From a virus, in IMG/VR virus record IMGVR_UViG_3300009616_000008, positions 1-37,422 of that record: DNA of 37,422 nucleotides; one strand, given 5' to 3'. Shown here one piece after another: positions 14,069-19,990 of the stretch. Position numbers and translations under genes: made by a program. How positions within the stretch are numbered: the first letter of the stretch is position 1; each line of letters starts with the position of its first letter. Under the pieces are notes generated by a model. That model worked only from the letters and a program-made list of their open reading frames with translations. It was not told the DNA's origin and did no database searches.

Positions 14069-15253
14069 TTACATATCCTTCTTATCCCGAAATCCAAGTG
14101 CCCTTGGAAACCTTGGAATACCATCTGCTGTTAAATTTTGAAATGCTACTTTCACCAACTTACCAATATATTTCTTTCCATCTCGGTAATATTCTTCACG
14201 TTTTGCCGCCGATGCTTTAGGTGTAGCTTTAAATCTCTTATGATCTTTTGTTTCACAAATCCAAATGGCTGAATTAGCCATTTTACCAACACCATGTTCG
14301 AAATCAACTACCTTATATTCTGCATCTTGGAAAGATTTTACTTTTTGAATATCGCTTGATCGGTGGCCAAATAAATATTCACCATCCCAATTACGGACAA
14401 TACATCCTTCATATCCTTGTTCCACAAATGTTTTTTCAAAATCAAAAATTTCATCATATTCATATGTAGGTTGTAAACATGCACTACAAACTCCTGCATA
14501 ATATTTTGGTAATTTAACTACTTGATTTACAATATAAGTTGGTACTAAAACCAAATATGCACTTTCATATTTTGGACTAGTAGGGTTTAATTTATGAAAA
14601 AATGCTTCAAGATTTTTCAAGCGATTCTTCCAAATATCACGTTTCCCCAATTCATTAATTGGCATATCAAATACATGATATTCTAATTGTTCTGTTTCAC
14701 CTTCATGATATTTCTTTGCCCATGAAGTAAGAGATTCAAAATCAACTCCATGAACATATAATTCACCATCCAGAACCATTTCTTGTGGCATTACTTTTTC
14801 AAGTTCTTCAATAATATGTTTAGGAGCCGTCCATTCTTTACCACCGCGAGTCCCTAATACTACACGGCCATCTTCCCAATATGCCATTGCACGAACACCA
14901 TCCAATTTTGGTTGGAGGTCACATGGATAAACGATTCCGCGGCCTTTCTTTTTATGAAAATCGTGTGCCAACATAGGTAAAAAGATTTCTTCTTTAGCAC
15001 CTTCTTTAGTTTCAGAATATTTTCGTTCCCGTTTAAAAGTCCACATTGCTTGAGCTTCCAAAATTGCTTGTTCTTCCGCAGTTGTGGCATTTGCTTTACC
15101 AAAATTTTTTGGAGTAGCTTTTTTGGGTGAAAGTTGTAATTTACCACCAATTTGTCCATGGCGGGTAATAATAGTATCACCTTCTGTCCAAATATCCCAT
15201 TGAACTAAAGCTCCCGTTTTACTTTTATGATATAATGTTGGAAATGTTTTCAT
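14069..15253 (-). CDS. ATP-dependent DNA ligase with WGR-like N-terminus and zinc-half insert
   Basis: Seals nicks through a ligase-AMP intermediate. Motif I is KLDGVR with lysine 116 as nucleotidyl acceptor; LDGELYVHG (motif III region), EYHVFDMP (IIIa), YEGCIVR (IV) and a C-terminal KLVKVAF-type motif V follow. The first ~80 residues (HKSKTGALVQWDIWTEGDTI, HGQIGGKLQ) look like a WGR domain. I choose ATG 15253 (MKTFPTLYHKSK) for its AAGGAT site; 394 aa. Residues about 244-264 are encoded by a 65-bp sequence also present at 27629-27693 and contain CSAC, an insert between motifs IIIa and IV that ordinary ligases lack. Activity with this insert is uncertain. Confidence 0.85.
   Translation of the reverse strand: MKTFPTLYHKSKTGALVQWDIWTEGDTIITRHGQIGGKLQLSPKKATPKNFGKANATTAEEQAILEAQAMWTFKRERKYSETKEGAKEEIFLPMLAHDFHKKKGRGIVYPCDLQPKLDGVRAMAYWEDGRVVLGTRGGKEWTAPKHIIEELEKVMPQEMVLDGELYVHGVDFESLTSWAKKYHEGETEQLEYHVFDMPINELGKRDIWKNRLKNLEAFFHKLNPTSPKYESAYLVLVPTYIVNQVVKLPKYYAGVCSACLQPTYEYDEIFDFEKTFVEQGYEGCIVRNWDGEYLFGHRSSDIQKVKSFQDAEYKVVDFEHGVGKMANSAIWICETKDHKRFKATPKASAAKREEYYRDGKKYIGKLVKVAFQNLTADGIPRFPRALGFRDKKDM
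14462..14526. repeat. 65-bp exact direct repeat, copy 1 (inside ligase)
   Basis: Identical over 65 bases to 27629-27693, in the same orientation and same reading frame on the minus strand. It encodes QVVKLPKYYAG followed by VCSACLQPTY. Flanking bases diverge immediately on both sides. Confidence 0.95.
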
Positions 15254-15254
15254 T

Positions 15255-15440
15255 TTAAAATCCTTGTGAACGGTCATATGCAGCTTCCGCTTGAGCGGCC
15301 TTTTTTTCCGACCAATTAACCTCAGCATCAAGGAAAACATTATACTGTTCATTTTCAGGCAAATCGTAAAAATCTACACCAAAACGTTCTTCAGCAAGAC
15401 GTTCTGCTTCCATTTGAATTTCATATTTATAGTCTGACAT
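15255..15440 (-). CDS. hypothetical acidic helical protein, 61 aa
   Basis: Starts at ATG 15440 (MSDYKYEIQMEAERLAEERF) with a TTGAGGTT ribosome site close to the promoter. The sequence is helical, acidic and ends KKAAQAEAAYDRSQGF. The stop is one base from the ligase start, so the two are coupled. No family recognised. Confidence 0.6.
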   Translation of the reverse strand: MSDYKYEIQMEAERLAEERFGVDFYDLPENEQYNVFLDAEVNWSEKKAAQAEAAYDRSQGF

Positions 15441-15457
15441 ATTCAACCTCAATTACA

Positions 15458-15486
15458 ATTATAGCGTATGTAAGGCCGCTTGTCAA
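15458..15486 (-). promoter_or_regulatory. Early sigma-70 promoter for ligase operon
   Basis: Minus-strand TTGACA (15486-15481), 17-base spacer, TATAAT (15463-15458): full consensus. It reads into the 61-aa gene and ligase with a very short leader. Confidence 0.88.
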
Positions 15487-15499
15487 GTGATTTTTAAAG

Positions 15500-15592
15500 A
15501 CGCCTAGTGGATTCTTTGCTCACGCGAAAGAACCCTGTAAGGAGGCGAGATGATCTTGCTCAAGGACCATCTTCTTGTGGTATGCTAGGCGT
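15500..15592. other. Structured element, possible small RNA (strand uncertain)
   Basis: A closing stem ACGCCTAG (15500-15507) / CTAGGCGT (15585-15592) encloses two hairpins. One is GGATTCTTT / AAAGAACCC (15509-15517 with 15527-15535, one mismatch). The other is GATGATCTT / AGGACCATC (about 15549-15572, with mismatch and G-U). It is richer in G+C than its flanks, lies between a tRNA and a promoter, and is not a tRNA. On the plus strand it contains AAGGAGG and a 12-codon frame from ATG 15550 (MILLKDHLLVVC). It may be a small RNA, a decayed tRNA or a processing signal. Confidence 0.5.
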
Positions 15593-15605
15593 ACCCATAC
15601 CAAAC

Positions 15606-15682
15606 TGGAGCCGCGGGGGAGAATCGAACTCCCTCTCTGTTGATTACAGGTCAACCGCTTTCCCGGATTAAGCTACCGTGGC
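15606..15682 (-). tRNA. tRNA-Thr (UGU)
   Basis: Acceptor GCCACGG / CCGCGGC with one A-C mismatch at pair 4-69, D arm GCTTAATCCGGGAAAGC, anticodon stem GTTGA / TCAAC with loop CCTGTAA (anticodon TGT), T loop TTCGATT, encoded TCCA. Otherwise a normal tRNA. Confidence 0.9.
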
Positions 15683-15754
15683 TAATAACTTTTTCCTTTT
15701 ATTTTAAAAATAAATCTCCTTCCCTTACCTTTTGTATTTAAAGATCCGAAATTA

Positions 15755-15830
15755 TGGCGGGACCGAACGGATTCGAACCGTCAACATCTTGCTCGACAGG
15801 CAAGAACTCTAACCATTGAGCTACGGTCCC
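15755..15830 (-). tRNA. tRNA-Asp (GUC)
   Basis: Acceptor GGGACCG / CGGTCCC, D arm GCTCAATGGTTAGAGT, anticodon stem CTTGC / GCAAG with loop CTGTCGA (anticodon GTC), T loop TTCGAAT, encoded GCCA. Its first base is the last base of the TAG stop of the upstream FmdB-like gene. Confidence 0.94.
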
Positions 15831-16054
15831 TAAACTTTCTTTTTCGGATAATCATTCACATAAAATCCAGGGCCCACAAATTTCAATGCGGAAGTAGAAA
15901 CTTTCCGTTCCAAGTGGCCGCGGCATCTACTTTCTGTCAATTCATAATTTTCTGCTAAATCACCGTGGGTCAAAACTCTGGCTTCTTCATCCATCTTTTG
16001 GAAGATTTCAAAAGTCTTTCCGCATTCACTACACACGTAATCGTAATATGGCAT
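15830..16054 (-). CDS. FmdB-family zinc-ribbon protein, 74 aa
   Basis: MPYYDYVCSECGKTFEIFQKM is the FmdB-type opening with the first CxxC knuckle, and ALKFVGPGFYVNDYPKK is the family's characteristic ending. The second knuckle, normally CPxCG, is reduced to SRCRG, leaving three cysteines plus possibly a histidine. Start at ATG 16054 with a TAGGATTTTT site; the longer frame upstream overlaps the protease gene. Such proteins may regulate transcription or bind nucleic acid, but their role in phages is unknown. The stop TAG overlaps tRNA-Asp by one base. Confidence 0.8.
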   Translation of the reverse strand: MPYYDYVCSECGKTFEIFQKMDEEARVLTHGDLAENYELTESRCRGHLERKVSTSALKFVGPGFYVNDYPKKKV

Positions 16055-16061
16055 AAAAATC

Positions 16062-16844
16062 CTAATGGTCTTTTTCACCCTGTGTAGCCGCAGGTAATGG
16101 AGCATCTGGATCCGATTGATACCATTTATATTTTCCATCTTTTAATAATTTTCGAAATTTAATTAAACGCGATACTGGCATAGCAATCATACTTGTTTGT
16201 GCTACAGTACCAACTATAAAAGCACAAATAGCATGTTGATTCAAACAAATAACCGATGAACCACTTGATCCACCATTTATACCAAATTCTTGTAATAATA
16301 TAGTTCCAGTCCATTGAATGGCATCATCAACAATAGGACGATCAACACTTGTACTAGAAACAGACCCTAAAAACACTTGTTTACCAATTCCTAATGGACC
16401 ACCAACATTAATTACTTCATCTAATAAATTAGGATCTTCACCTAATGGAATAATAGGAAAACTAAAAGTTTTATCAACTGTTAATAAGAAAAAATCATCA
16501 CCTTTAGTCCTATATCCGCAACCTTTAGGAATTGCTTTTAAATAAACTTTATCCCCAGGAATATCTGGAGATATAAAGAAAAATGTTTTTTCTGGTGTAA
16601 CTGTCTTTTTTTCCGAATCATCTATACAACCACAATGAGCGGCTGTAACAAATGTATATGTAGTTTTATCTTCATCAATAGCTGTAGCGGTACATTTCAT
16701 TTCCATTGTACCTTGTGCTGTTTGAGCATATAATAATGTTGTAGCTGGCCATAATACTTTATTCACATATAATTTATCGGCATTCGATAACTGTCCGAAT
16801 ATTAATGTTGAAAACATCAACGAAAGAACTATTAATTTCGTCAT
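16062..16844 (-). CDS. secreted trypsin-like (S1) serine protease
   Basis: Residues 1-18 (LIVLSLMFSTLIFG) form a signal peptide. The chymotrypsin triad is readable: His in FVTAAHCGC, Asp in KGDDFFLLTVD, and Ser in FGINGGSSGSSVIC, which also gives the oxyanion glycine. Several cysteine pairs fit disulfides in the periplasm. Length 260 aa matches a single S1 domain plus a short Pro-rich tail. Trypsin-like proteases are uncommon as free, exported phage products. It could degrade host envelope or periplasmic defence proteins, or act at lysis. It lies in an early-direction operon between small genes. Confidence 0.85.
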   Translation of the reverse strand: MTKLIVLSLMFSTLIFGQLSNADKLYVNKVLWPATTLLYAQTAQGTMEMKCTATAIDEDKTTYTFVTAAHCGCIDDSEKKTVTPEKTFFFISPDIPGDKVYLKAIPKGCGYRTKGDDFFLLTVDKTFSFPIIPLGEDPNLLDEVINVGGPLGIGKQVFLGSVSSTSVDRPIVDDAIQWTGTILLQEFGINGGSSGSSVICLNQHAICAFIVGTVAQTSMIAMPVSRLIKFRKLLKDGKYKWYQSDPDAPLPAATQGEKDH

Positions 16845-16865
16845 CCAATTTCCTTAATTTAAATT

Positions 16866-17123
16866 TTAATCTCTTTTTCTTGGATCTTCTTTACTAGCAT
16901 TTTTAATTTCTATTTCTGTTAATTTTACAGTTAATTCATTTTCATCCATTGCTTCAAAAAGAGCCATTTCAATAGCAATACCACCCTCTTCTTTTATAGT
17001 GGCTGCCCGTTTATTAATTCCGTGTGATACTAATAAATGATCTTTTTCCTTATCAGATAATTGATTCATTTGTTTTACAAATTTAAGTGTATTTAATAAT
17101 GTATGTTGCATACTTATAACCAT
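16866..17123 (-). CDS. hypothetical protein, 85 aa
   Basis: Two starts are possible: ATG 17123 (purine-rich GGAAGAGA close upstream) or ATG 17111, right after the stop of the 24-aa frame. The protein is helical, with an acidic middle (EMALFEAMDENELTVKLTEIEI) and ends KEDPRKRD. No family recognised. Confidence 0.55.
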   Translation of the reverse strand: MVISMQHTLLNTLKFVKQMNQLSDKEKDHLLVSHGINKRAATIKEEGGIAIEMALFEAMDENELTVKLTEIEIKNASKEDPRKRD

Positions 17124-17188
17124 TCTCTTCCATAATCTTGTTCTTGATCATATCTTATTAATCTTTCAACAAAATCTTTTATTTTCAT
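17114..17188 (-). CDS. small hypothetical protein, 24 aa
   Basis: ATG 17188 has an AAAGGAAATATC ribosome site and opens MKIKDFVERLIRYDQEQDYG, ending REWL. Its TAA lies at the start of the next gene, giving translational coupling. It may be a leader peptide or a real microprotein. Confidence 0.45.
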   Translation of the reverse strand: MKIKDFVERLIRYDQEQDYGREWL

Positions 17189-17206
17189 GATATTTCCTTT
17201 AATCTT

Positions 17207-17282
17207 TGGAGGGACGTCAGAGAGTTGAACTCTATCTAATGGTTCCACAGACCATCGTGCTTACCGGCAACACTTCCGTCCC
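17207..17282 (-). tRNA. tRNA-His (GUG)
   Basis: Acceptor GGGACGG / ACGTCCC (pair 7-66 mismatched), anticodon stem ATGGT / ACCAT with loop CTGTGGA (anticodon GTG), encoded TCCA. The usual C73 is T and no G(-1) is encoded: the base before G1 is the final A of the upstream tRNA-Tyr. Both are atypical for tRNA-His. Confidence 0.87.
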
Positions 17283-17374
17283 TGGTGTAAGGTAATGGAT
17301 TTGAACCACTGAGGCCTCCGAAGAGACAAAGGAGCTACAGCCCTTCGCATTCAACCGAACTCTGCCAACCTTAC
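17283..17374 (-). tRNA. tRNA-Tyr (GUA), class II
   Basis: Acceptor GTAAGGT / ACCTTAC, anticodon loop CTGTAGC (anticodon GTA) on stem AAGGG / TCCTT, a long variable arm GTCTC TTC GGAGGC, T loop TTCAAAT, encoded ACCA. Its CCA joins the first base of tRNA-His with no spacer. Confidence 0.92.
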
Positions 17375-17378
17375 AAAA

Positions 17379-17759
17379 TTATTCTGCTTTATCTACTTTA
17401 TTTAAACTTTCCACTTCTGTTCTTGGACGGCAAGCCTCACAAGTTAAAGAATTTAATTCTTTAAGTAATTCCGAATTACGATCATAAAGAAAATTAATAT
17501 CCTCAATCAAATTGTCTACTGCTAAATCAGTTTCCTTAACTCTATCCATTAAATCCTTTTCAACTTCTTCTAAGGATTCAACTTGTTCAAATAACTCATC
17601 ATTTTCTTCTTCTAAGTTTTCAACCATTTCATTAGCTTCGTCCAAAGAATATTCTAAGTCACGATAGGCTTCATCTAAATCAAAATTTTCTCTTAACAAC
17701 TCTTTATTATTTTCTTTTAATTCTTTTACTAATTCTTTTAATTGTTTAACCGTTTTCAT
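17379..17759 (-). CDS. coiled-coil protein, 126 aa
   Basis: Start at ATG 17759 (MKTVKQLKELVKELKENNK) with a GAGGATAATT site. Nearly the whole protein is a long acidic coiled coil with regular Leu/Val heptads (EANEMVENLEEENDELFEQV) and a short C-terminal tail containing a CEAC cysteine pair. It may be a dimerising scaffold or inhibitor; function unknown. Confidence 0.65.
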   Translation of the reverse strand: MKTVKQLKELVKELKENNKELLRENFDLDEAYRDLEYSLDEANEMVENLEEENDELFEQVESLEEVEKDLMDRVKETDLAVDNLIEDINFLYDRNSELLKELNSLTCEACRPRTEVESLNKVDKAE

Positions 17760-17779
17760 AATTATCCTCATTTCTAATT

Positions 17780-17857
17780 TGGACCACCAGGAGGGACTTG
17801 AACCCTCTAAGACCAGTTTTGCAGACCTAGCGCCTCGACCACCTCGGCATCTAGTGA
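17780..17857 (-). tRNA. tRNA-Cys (GCA)
   Basis: Acceptor TCACTAG / CTGGTGG (two G-U pairs), D arm GCC...GGC, anticodon loop CTGCAAA (anticodon GCA), T arm GAGGG TTCAAGT CCCTC, encoded TCCA with the U73 expected for Cys. The anticodon stem is weak (one mismatch and G-U pairs), so it may be less stable than the others. Confidence 0.85.
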
Positions 17858-17860
17858 ATT

Positions 17861-17935
17861 TGGTGGACCCGCCGAGACTCGAACTCGGAACTCAACCTTG
17901 CAAAGGTCATATTTTCCCATTAAAACTACAAGCCC
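17861..17935 (-). tRNA. tRNA-Ala (UGC)
   Basis: Acceptor GGGCTTG / CGGGTCC with three G-U pairs, anticodon stem TGACC / GGTTG and loop TTTGCAA (anticodon TGC), T arm CCGAG TTCGAGT CTCGG, encoded ACCA. The usual Ala identity pair G3-U70 is present. Three bases separate it from tRNA-Cys. Confidence 0.9.
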
Positions 17936-18032
17936 AATTTTCTTTCTTCATACCACTGTTTTCTGTGGCAATTAGCACAAAGAACATCACTCTAAACCAT
18001 CGTTTTCTATCTTCTGGATTTTTAAATGCCAT
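17926..18032 (-). pseudogene. HNH endonuclease remnant between tRNAs
   Basis: ATG 18032 opens MAFKNPEDRKRWF, a typical start of small phage HNH proteins. One frame over, the DNA encodes SDVLCANCHRKQWYEERKLG, the typical CxxCH-containing HNH C-terminus, ending at a TAG inside tRNA-Ala. The middle of the protein is missing and the halves are out of frame, so this is a deleted, inactive copy. Confidence 0.65.
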
Positions 18033-18044
18033 TTCTTTTAAAAT

Positions 18045-18120
18045 TGGTAGTGGATTAGGGAATCGAACCCTACTAAACTTGCTTGTAGAGCAAGTGCCTC
18101 AACCAGCCGGCCCATCCACT
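18045..18120 (-). tRNA. tRNA-Val (UAC) with C33
   Basis: Acceptor AGTGGAT / ATCCACT, D arm GCCGGCTGGTTGAGGC, anticodon stem CTTGC / GCAAG, loop TCTACAA giving anticodon TAC, T loop TTCGATT, encoded ACCA. Position 33, almost always U, is C here. Its 5' two bases overlap the TAG stop of the upstream gene. Confidence 0.82.
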
Positions 18121-18460
18121 AAACTACATCCGGATCAACTGGCGCCACTACCACGCGGGCCGCGCTATCCAAATAACCATATGCTGTAGCCGTCCATTCA
18201 CGGCTTGGAACAACCCGCAAAGTATGAGTACCCTTTTCAGTACCTTCTCTAATTGTTGCCTTATGTTGTTTGGGGATTCTATCCCAACACTTTGAGCAAA
18301 ACAAATTCTTACCAGATGCCATATTCTTACACTTCGGATAATCAAAACATCTATGAACACTACCAACCTTTTTCTTGGTTTTAGTAGCACGCCGGATAGC
18401 ATCCTGGCATTCACTACATTTTTGATCGTTTCTTCCGATACTTGAGCAACCTGAACACAT
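18119..18460 (-). CDS. cysteine-rich zinc-binding protein, 113 aa
   Basis: Contains CSGC, CSEC, HRCFDYPKC and CSKC clusters in the first 60 residues, giving two probable zinc knuckles, then a strand-rich C-terminal half (HTLRVVPSREWTATAYGY). Start at ATG 18460 with a TTGAGGTTGAAAATTT site directly downstream of a near-consensus promoter. The stop TAG overlaps tRNA-Val by two bases. Probably nucleic-acid-binding; no family recognised. Confidence 0.65.
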   Translation of the reverse strand: MCSGCSSIGRNDQKCSECQDAIRRATKTKKKVGSVHRCFDYPKCKNMASGKNLFCSKCWDRIPKQHKATIREGTEKGTHTLRVVPSREWTATAYGYLDSAARVVVAPVDPDVV

Positions 18461-18479
18461 AAATTTTCAACCTCAATTC

Positions 18480-18508
18480 ATTGTAACACAATTTATTTAG
18501 AATGTCAA
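18480..18508 (-). promoter_or_regulatory. Early sigma-70 promoter
   Basis: Minus-strand TTGACA (18508-18503), 17-base spacer, TACAAT (18485-18480), driving the cysteine-rich gene and the tRNA-Val/Ala/Cys stretch beyond. Confidence 0.82.
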
Positions 18509-18526
18509 GGGGAATTTTAATTCCCC
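18509..18526 (-). terminator. hairpin after 60-aa gene, possible terminator
   Basis: GGGGAATT and AATTCCCC form an 8-bp inverted repeat directly after the stop of the small membrane gene and directly before the next -35 box. No T-run follows on the minus strand, so it could be a weak terminator or an mRNA end-protecting hairpin. Confidence 0.45.
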
Positions 18527-18531
18527 TATAT

Positions 18532-18714
18532 TTAAATCAACAAAATCAATTTGGGTAATAACCACGCGAATAACCAAATTAATAACCCAATAACCAAAAT
18601 AAAATTAATAACTACTCGAATTCTTTGGTCCATCGTCAAAGTACCCAATAAATACCACGCAAGACCAACAAAGGCAAGAACTATACAAGACACAAAAATT
18701 AAATGAAGAAGCAT
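18532..18714 (-). CDS. small two-helix membrane protein, 60 aa
   Basis: Two hydrophobic segments, LIFVSCIVLAFVGLAWYLLG and IRVVINFILVIGLLIWLFAW, joined by a short TMDQR turn, fill almost the whole protein. An AGGAG site precedes ATG 18714, and a TATAAATA element lies about 50 bases upstream (18763-18770). Size and topology would fit a class II-type holin or a lysis/superinfection regulator, but no lysis gene adjoins it. That role is only a suggestion. Confidence 0.65.
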   Translation of the reverse strand: MLLHLIFVSCIVLAFVGLAWYLLGTLTMDQRIRVVINFILVIGLLIWLFAWLLPKLILLI

Positions 18715-18762
18715 AAGATATCTTACTCCTTTCTGGAGATACAGACACTTATCTCATGTTAG

Positions 18763-18770
18763 TATTTATA
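18763..18770 (-). promoter_or_regulatory. possible late promoter element for small membrane gene
   Basis: TATAAATA on the minus strand between tRNA-Met and the 60-aa membrane gene, with a predicted start about 43 bases before the ATG. The octamer is expected often by chance in this A+T-rich DNA, so this is tentative. Confidence 0.35.
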
Positions 18771-18773
18771 TTT

Positions 18774-18848
18774 TGGTAGCGGGTGGGGGTATCGATCCCC
18801 ACTCTATGGCTTATGAGACCATCGTGACACCTGTTCACTTCACCCGCA
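18774..18848 (-). tRNA. tRNA-Met (CAU), initiator-like features
   Basis: Acceptor pairs 2-7 GCGGGT / ACCCGC are intact, but 1-72 is T opposite T, a mismatch like the one that marks bacterial initiator tRNA. Anticodon loop CTCATAA (anticodon CAT), encoded ACCA. The T loop reads ATCGATA, with A54 and A60 instead of T54. The anticodon stem lacks the three consecutive G-C pairs of bacterial initiators. It could be initiator, elongator or a lysidine-modified Ile tRNA. Confidence 0.85.
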
Positions 18849-18857
18849 TCAACCGTT

Positions 18858-19295
18858 TTAAATAATAACTATAAATCTATCATCCAAAAATTTTAAATGT
18901 GGTTTTACATCTTCCCACTTTAAACCACCATTTCCACAACCGACTTTAGGTAAATAAATTTCATTAATTCTCATTTCATTTACTAAATTTAAAAGTTCTT
19001 CTCCACTTTTAATAATTAATGATAAAATTGATTTTTCCCACCATTTATCTTTAGTTGGAAATGTAAATATATTAAATTCTTTCCAGTAATGGGTTCTATT
19101 ACCATAATTTTGAATAAATTGGCCTAACATTTTTGATAAATTGGGGAAAGTATTTTTAGCTTTAAGAGCAACCCCTTTCCCCATTACAGCATTATCATTT
19201 TTATTTAACCAATTATTTACAGTAATTATAATCGGATACCCAAGTTTATGTACCGTCCATAAATTATAAACTAAACTTTCTTTTATTTCAACCAT
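18858..19295 (-). CDS. macro-domain protein (ADP-ribose binding/hydrolysis)
   Basis: The macro-domain pattern is present: ITVNNWLNKNDNAVMGKGVALKAK near the N-terminus (the N-x-x-N/G-x-G-V-A loop that binds ADP-ribose) and INEIYLPKVGCGNGGLKWEDV near the C-terminus (second ligand loop G-C-G-N-G-G-L-x-W). Length 145 aa is one domain. Known activities are removal of ADP-ribose from proteins or nucleic acids and ADP-ribose-1''-phosphate hydrolysis during tRNA splicing/repair. An RNA ligase is encoded nearby (21515-22504). It overlaps the upstream gene by 8 bases. Confidence 0.82.
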   Translation of the reverse strand: MVEIKESLVYNLWTVHKLGYPIIITVNNWLNKNDNAVMGKGVALKAKNTFPNLSKMLGQFIQNYGNRTHYWKEFNIFTFPTKDKWWEKSILSLIIKSGEELLNLVNEMRINEIYLPKVGCGNGGLKWEDVKPHLKFLDDRFIVII

Positions 19296-19713
19296 TTTTA
19301 TTTATCAAGTTAGCAACCGCTTGTTCATCTAATGGTTCAATCAAAAAACTTTTACCACGAGAATAATAACCAGACATTACTTCACGGGCTGATTCTGTTA
19401 TAATAGTGTGGGTTGATACTGCTTCCTCAAGTGCCCTAGTTAAAGAAAGAACACGTCCCGTTTCTTTTTTATAATTATCAACTGGATGCGTAAATGCTTT
19501 TCCAAAAAATTCTACTTCTGGAAGTGTAGGATGTTCTTCCATATATCCAACATTTAACTGTAAAGTACAATGAGTTTCCCCTCGTAAAAATTGCAATTTA
19601 TCAGCTAAAGAAACCAATGAATTTACATTTGTATCTGCGATCCTAACTTCTGGAAGAAAATGCCGGAATTTAATTACAACCTTCCCCAATTTTTGTGTCT
19701 CAAACTTAATCAT
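19288..19713 (-). CDS. hypothetical protein, 141 aa
   Basis: Start at ATG 19713 (MIKFETQKLGKVVIKFRHFL) with an AAGGAAAATTAT site; the longer frame upstream reads into tRNA-Lys. The protein has a strand-rich N-terminal half and a helical C-terminal half (LSLTRALEEAVSTHTIITES). It is similar in style to small phage proteins of unknown role and is coupled to the macro-domain gene. Confidence 0.6.
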   Translation of the reverse strand: MIKFETQKLGKVVIKFRHFLPEVRIADTNVNSLVSLADKLQFLRGETHCTLQLNVGYMEEHPTLPEVEFFGKAFTHPVDNYKKETGRVLSLTRALEEAVSTHTIITESAREVMSGYYSRGKSFLIEPLDEQAVANLINKNG

Positions 19714-19772
19714 ATAATTTTCCTTTTTATATTTAAACAACATCAATTTACAGTCCAAACTGTAATTGAATT

Positions 19773-19849
19773 TGGTGGCTTGTTTGGGGTACGATCCCAA
19801 ATCTCTCAGCTTAAAAGGCTGGAGCTTTTTCCATTTAAGCTAACAAGCC
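19773..19849 (-). tRNA. tRNA-Lys (UUU)
   Basis: Acceptor GGCTTGT / ACAAGCC, D arm GCTTAAATGGAAAAAGC, anticodon stem CCAGC / GCTGA with loop CTTTTAA (anticodon TTT), encoded ACCA. The T loop ATCGTAC starts with A54 rather than T, like the tRNA-Met in this window. Confidence 0.9.
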
Positions 19850-19875
19850 AAAACTTTTTGTATTTCTTTTATTAT

Positions 19876-19903
19876 AGTATAGCATATTTTAAAAAATTGT
19901 CAA
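19876..19903 (-). promoter_or_regulatory. Early sigma-70 promoter before tRNA-Lys
   Basis: Minus-strand TTGACA (19903-19898), 16-base spacer, TATACT (19881-19876), transcribing tRNA-Lys, the 141-aa gene, the macro domain and tRNA-Met. Confidence 0.78.
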
Positions 19904-19913
19904 GCATTTTATT

Positions 19914-19990
19914 TTGATATTCCATTACCGCTCGCTTCCCACCTGGGTTGGCTACCAGCCTCAGCCTCGTCCGTATGGAACATCAAAACT
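19914..19990 (-). other. G+C-rich spacer with possible 24-aa frame
   Basis: Between tRNA-Arg and the next promoter lies a short segment of high G+C content unlike its flanks. It can be read from an ATG near 19982 as MFHTDEAEAGSQPRWEASG..., but without a ribosome site. It also has GGCT/AGCC pairs that could form a hairpin. It may be a foreign insertion or tRNA-processing structure. Confidence 0.25.

Noticed and set aside
15550-15588. 12-codon plus-strand gene MILLKDHLLVVC
   Set aside because: The AAGGAGG site is only four bases from the ATG, and the bases are better explained by the stems of the structured element; mentioned there but not called as a gene.
18045-18120. Possible amber-suppressor tRNA (CUA anticodon)
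   Set aside because: Reading CTA as the anticodon would need a shifted stem that does not pair; the perfect CTTGC/GCAAG stem gives UAC.
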